This document shows, piece after piece, positions 60,791 to 64,000 of a stretch of DNA of 64,000 bases. This stretch comes from Owenia fusiformis. Its lineage: Eukaryota; Annelida; Polychaeta; Sabellida; Oweniidae. Location: positions 20,841,936 through 20,905,935 of the forward strand of contig CAIIXF020000006.1 of the NCBI GenBank assembly GCA_903813345.2. Reading direction: 5' to 3'. The notes beneath the pieces were generated by a model, which saw only the letters and a list, made by a program, of their open reading frames with translations, made no database searches and had not been told where the DNA came from. Every line of letters begins with the position of its first letter. The first letter of the stretch is position 1. A program made the translations under genes and the position numbers.

Positions 60791-62399
60791 TAGGCAAGAC
60801 TATAAATTGGTTCAAAACATAACCTGAGGTAATCTTAAGACTTGTTTTCTTTTGACTAGAGGCATAGGCGTATACCTCTTGCAAAAATATACAGAACTCC
60901 ACTTTATTATTTGCTGATAAAAACAGAATCTCAAATATTTGCTGGACGTATTTCTCAAAGCCTTATAAATAAGAATAGGAAATTTCCCAGGGCTGACAAG
61001 ATTTGATACATAAATTGACCTAAATGTACATTAACATGACAACACCAGATTTCTGGAATGTATTTACCATCATTTGCGTGGCAACCAAGTAGCAACAAAT
61101 GGTTGCTAGGTACAACACATGGTTGCTAGGTTAGAAACGTGAAATAAAACATAAGTGAAGACTTGAAGTCAAGTGTATCAAATAAACCTCTCTCCAAGAG
61201 ATCAAAAGTCATAACCAAGAACTGCAAAAAATAATTTACAAGTAAAAATATTTGAACTAGATAGATATTAGCACTGTTCTTGAAAATGTCTATTATTTGA
61301 CTGAGGAGTGTGGGTCAAGTGATCTTTCCCAGTAAACATGATTGTAGGAGGGTACAACTAAAAAAGATGTAAACCCACAGGTGGCCTTAGCTGTTAGGCA
61401 TCTGTAAACCACTTGACTCTGAGCAAATAGCTTCATATCTTTGAGTACTTCACAAGAAGAAAGTCTGTCAATTTCTATTTACTCTCTCCAACATCTCATT
61501 AAGGGTAAGCTAATTAAAGTTCAGTCTTGTTGGTTTAAAGGCTCAGGAGCATGTAGGTATGTAAGCACAAGTGCCAATAGGAAAGGACCAAAAATTGTAC
61601 AGAAAATGTAGCAAGAAAATGATGTAAAGAAAACAAACCCCCACTATCCCAAACTTTAATCTAGCATTAAAGGAAATGATGTCCAATGCCCCCTCCCCTA
61701 CCATACAAGTTATATTATCAAAATCCAGGACCATAACACCAAGGGACATTTCATTATAAACCATTACAATATATGTTGAAGAATAAATATAAATTAATAA
61801 ACCAAAACTCATAACATCAAAAATAGTTGTAGATACTATTATCTTGTATTCATACAAGATGTGGGGCAGACAAAATCCAGTCTCAATAGACATATCGGAG
61901 GGTCAACATCCACCAGCAAACCTGATGCCATAATCCACAAAACACAACATTTCATTATTGATATGGTCATCAGGAGAAAACTTAATGGCTGGTTTCAATC
62001 CCTATTTCTCAACCATTAATGCCATAGCCATAAAGTATGTTTTATGTGTGTTGCCTCTTGTGCGTTATCATAGTTATTTAGCATCAAGTTTATCTATCTG
62101 GGATGTTTGCCATGGAACTTTATATTTTAGGAAAAGTGGAAAGTAGAAAGCTGCTAAATTAAAGTTCCACATTATAAGGTACATTCAAGTTTGGCTTGGC
62201 CTTATATATCTTTCGTTGAAGTAGCTCACTTGGTTAAGTATATGAGGAACATCAATCTGTCAGGAAGTTTTGAGATTAAGTATATCTAACTGGGACAGAT
62301 TAATCTAATCATCAGAGATGACCAAAAACAATAATACACATGTAATACTTATCTTTGTAACATCCTGTGTGTACCTAAAGGATATCCTATGATTCTAAG
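60791..62399. other. Gene-free stretch
   Basis: AT-rich; only a small ggttgctagg direct repeat near 61,105. Nothing coding recognised. Confidence 0.5.
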
Positions 62400-62500
62400 T
62401 GATATCATTTTTATCCACAAGTTGATTTCAATATCTGGATGAGTGAGCATTGAGAATAAGTGCCGATATTGAAATCAATGAGTGGATTAAAATGATATCA
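62400..62500. repeat. 101 bp hairpin
   Basis: 36-base arms tgatatcatttttatccaca.. and the inverse end at 62500, loop ~29 bases. Confidence 0.7.
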
Positions 62501-62929
62501 CAAAAATTCACAAACATATACTGTTTCTGGAGTTCTCTATGATTTAAGGATTGTTACACTAAGTCTATACCTACTTTTAGACTTTTTCTGTTATTAGAAG
62601 CAGCAAAAACAACTAACGGTTGAGTCAACCTTTTAGATTCACAAAATCTATAGTTTTTGATAAATCATTTCAATATAGCACGACACTCTCTTCATTAATC
62701 TATCAATTTATGAGGCACCATAGATTCATAAATATAGGAATCACTATAATGGATGCTTGAAATATAATGCATGATAAGATTTCTTTACAACATCAGCTTG
62801 TACCTCAATGTTCCCTTTACATATTCAAAGGAACATAATACAGACATGTACCCTTTGCATTCGTTTGACTTCACTTCTTAAAAGAGAGCTTCGTCTTCAC
62901 TCTTTCAAACTAAAATAAACCTGTGAACT

Positions 62930-63125
62930 CACCGCGCCAATCAGTGTTCGTCGGCCAAATTTGACCGACGTTCTATATAAGGCCATTCCTTCTGACGTCA
63001 CCGTTGAGCCCGGAATTGACCAATGCCATGCGCATATTTAATTAGAACGCATTTGGCGTATGTTTATTTATGTGTGATTTATTACCCAAACTGTCAACAG
63101 TACCAATCGTGGGGCGGGGCTACTA
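62930..63125 (-). promoter_or_regulatory. CpG-rich promoter-like region, probably for RALGPS
   Basis: It contains a CRE (tgacgtca, 62993-63000), a TATATAA (62974-62980), CCAAT-type motifs (gccaatca near 62937, accaatcgt near 63102), an SP1-type box ggggcggggc (63111-63120) and a 22 bp near-palindrome (62949-62970). It lies 10.5 kb upstream of the RALGPS ATG. Orientation is not fixed by the sequence; it may drive transcription either way. Confidence 0.45.
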
Positions 63126-64000
63126 AACTGCAATATGGTCTCTACTAGGCAGAGTGTAGTTTAACTAGACTCTGCACGCAGGGTAACAGACATGCAATAA
63201 ATGGATCCGAAATACCTGATAAAACTCATTAAATGATAAGTGAAAATATAGTTGATCGGGGCAATTTTATTCAACCCTCTCCTCAACCTACACATCTGCT
63301 TATAATAAATATAATAAAAATGATACCCATCAAAATGGATATTTCATGACTGTATGAACATAGTTGATCAAAATGAACTTTTTATTGTATCTGGTATCTA
63401 TCAAATGGTGGTTCCATTTACAGAAGAATCAATAAACCCAAGGTAAGTAACTTTGGGGCAGATGCATAGAATTAATTTTATTTCAATTTGTTATAGAGAC
63501 ATATAGAGATACAGGTCAGAGATTGTCTAATCTGTTTCTTCTTAAAAACATTTATCACCAACTTATTTGAGGAACAATTTCTTTGAAAAATGTACCTGAT
63601 CTATAAAATGATATTTGCATAATCAAGCTCTTGAAACAGCCCTAAACAAATCACAATCATATTCCCATTTAGACAAAAATGATTCTATGTTACTGTAGAA
63701 TTTTGAGTAAAGAGGGAACAGCCTCGAAATGCACTTATCCATACAGATCACATATGTCTGCTCTAAAGGTTAATATTCAGACAACTGAATGAACAACACA
63801 GAATGAGAACTATTTACAAACGATTTGTATTGTTTTTTAAAGTAGAGTGAAAAAGCACTAAAACGATACAAATCAGCATCATGTAAATAGTTCTCTGTGG
63901 GATGAACTAAAAGTCAAAACTATAAAATTACCTTGACTATGTTGAATATCTGCTTATGTCTGCCTTTTATCTGCTATATCCAATATTGATGGTTATAGTT
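63126..64000. other. AT-rich flank upstream of the CpG-rich patch
   Basis: Apart from the hairpin at 63806-63893, nothing recognised. Confidence 0.5.
63806..63893. repeat. 88 bp hairpin
   Basis: agaactatttaca..gatttgtat and the inverse atacaaatc..tgtaaatagttct. Confidence 0.55.

Overview
This is a eukaryotic nuclear window, almost certainly from a marine invertebrate bilaterian. It is AT-rich, has small exons in long introns with GT..AG borders, and is crowded with minisatellites, foldback repeats and short terminal-inverted-repeat (TIR) elements. The actin N-terminus ([16 protein letters not shown]) is the usual invertebrate cytoplasmic/muscle type. A lophotrochozoan such as a mollusc fits best, but the sequence alone does not fix the phylum.

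Layout. 1-7,600: repeats only: a foldback minisatellite element (326-1347), a small TIR element (1479-1743), and two non-LTR retrotransposon remnants (2694-3263 and 4737-7560, both minus). 7,828-18,171 (+): six downstream coding exons of STEEP1 (CXorf56/UPF0428), the STING ER-exit protein; the first ~40 codons are not seen and probably lie upstream of the window. Its introns hold many TIR elements, a TIR-flanked array of ~140 bp units, and, antisense in intron 4, a broken actin paralogue with an acidic C-terminal tail. 20,433-23,448 (-): an intact two-exon actin gene (376 aa) with a TATA box and two perfect CArG boxes upstream. 23,700-36,200: gene-poor, with mariner-like and Harbinger-like non-autonomous elements and tandem repeats.

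36,292-52,452 (-): a RALGPS-type Ral guanine-nucleotide exchange factor in 14 recognised coding exons (544 codons; last few residues not found). A RasGEF domain is followed by a PxxP segment and a PH domain, all splice phases consistent. A single-exon rhodopsin-like GPCR with several atypical motifs (41,199-42,455, -) sits inside its 6.7 kb intron 8. In the same intron, just before exon 9, is a CpG-rich promoter-like patch with an ATG and a splice donor whose phase fits exon 9. This would make a GEF-less, PH-containing short RALGPS. It is the most interesting inference here.

52,500-64,000: upstream flank of RALGPS. It holds a pogo/Tigger-like element with a transposase C-terminal relic, a 48 bp tandem repeat, a ~1 kb degenerate repeat, a candidate 5' untranslated exon (59,310-59,389) and a CpG-rich promoter-like region (62,930-63,125).

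No bacterial features, CRISPR array or viral gene was seen. Functional links between the four genes are not implied by their being neighbours.
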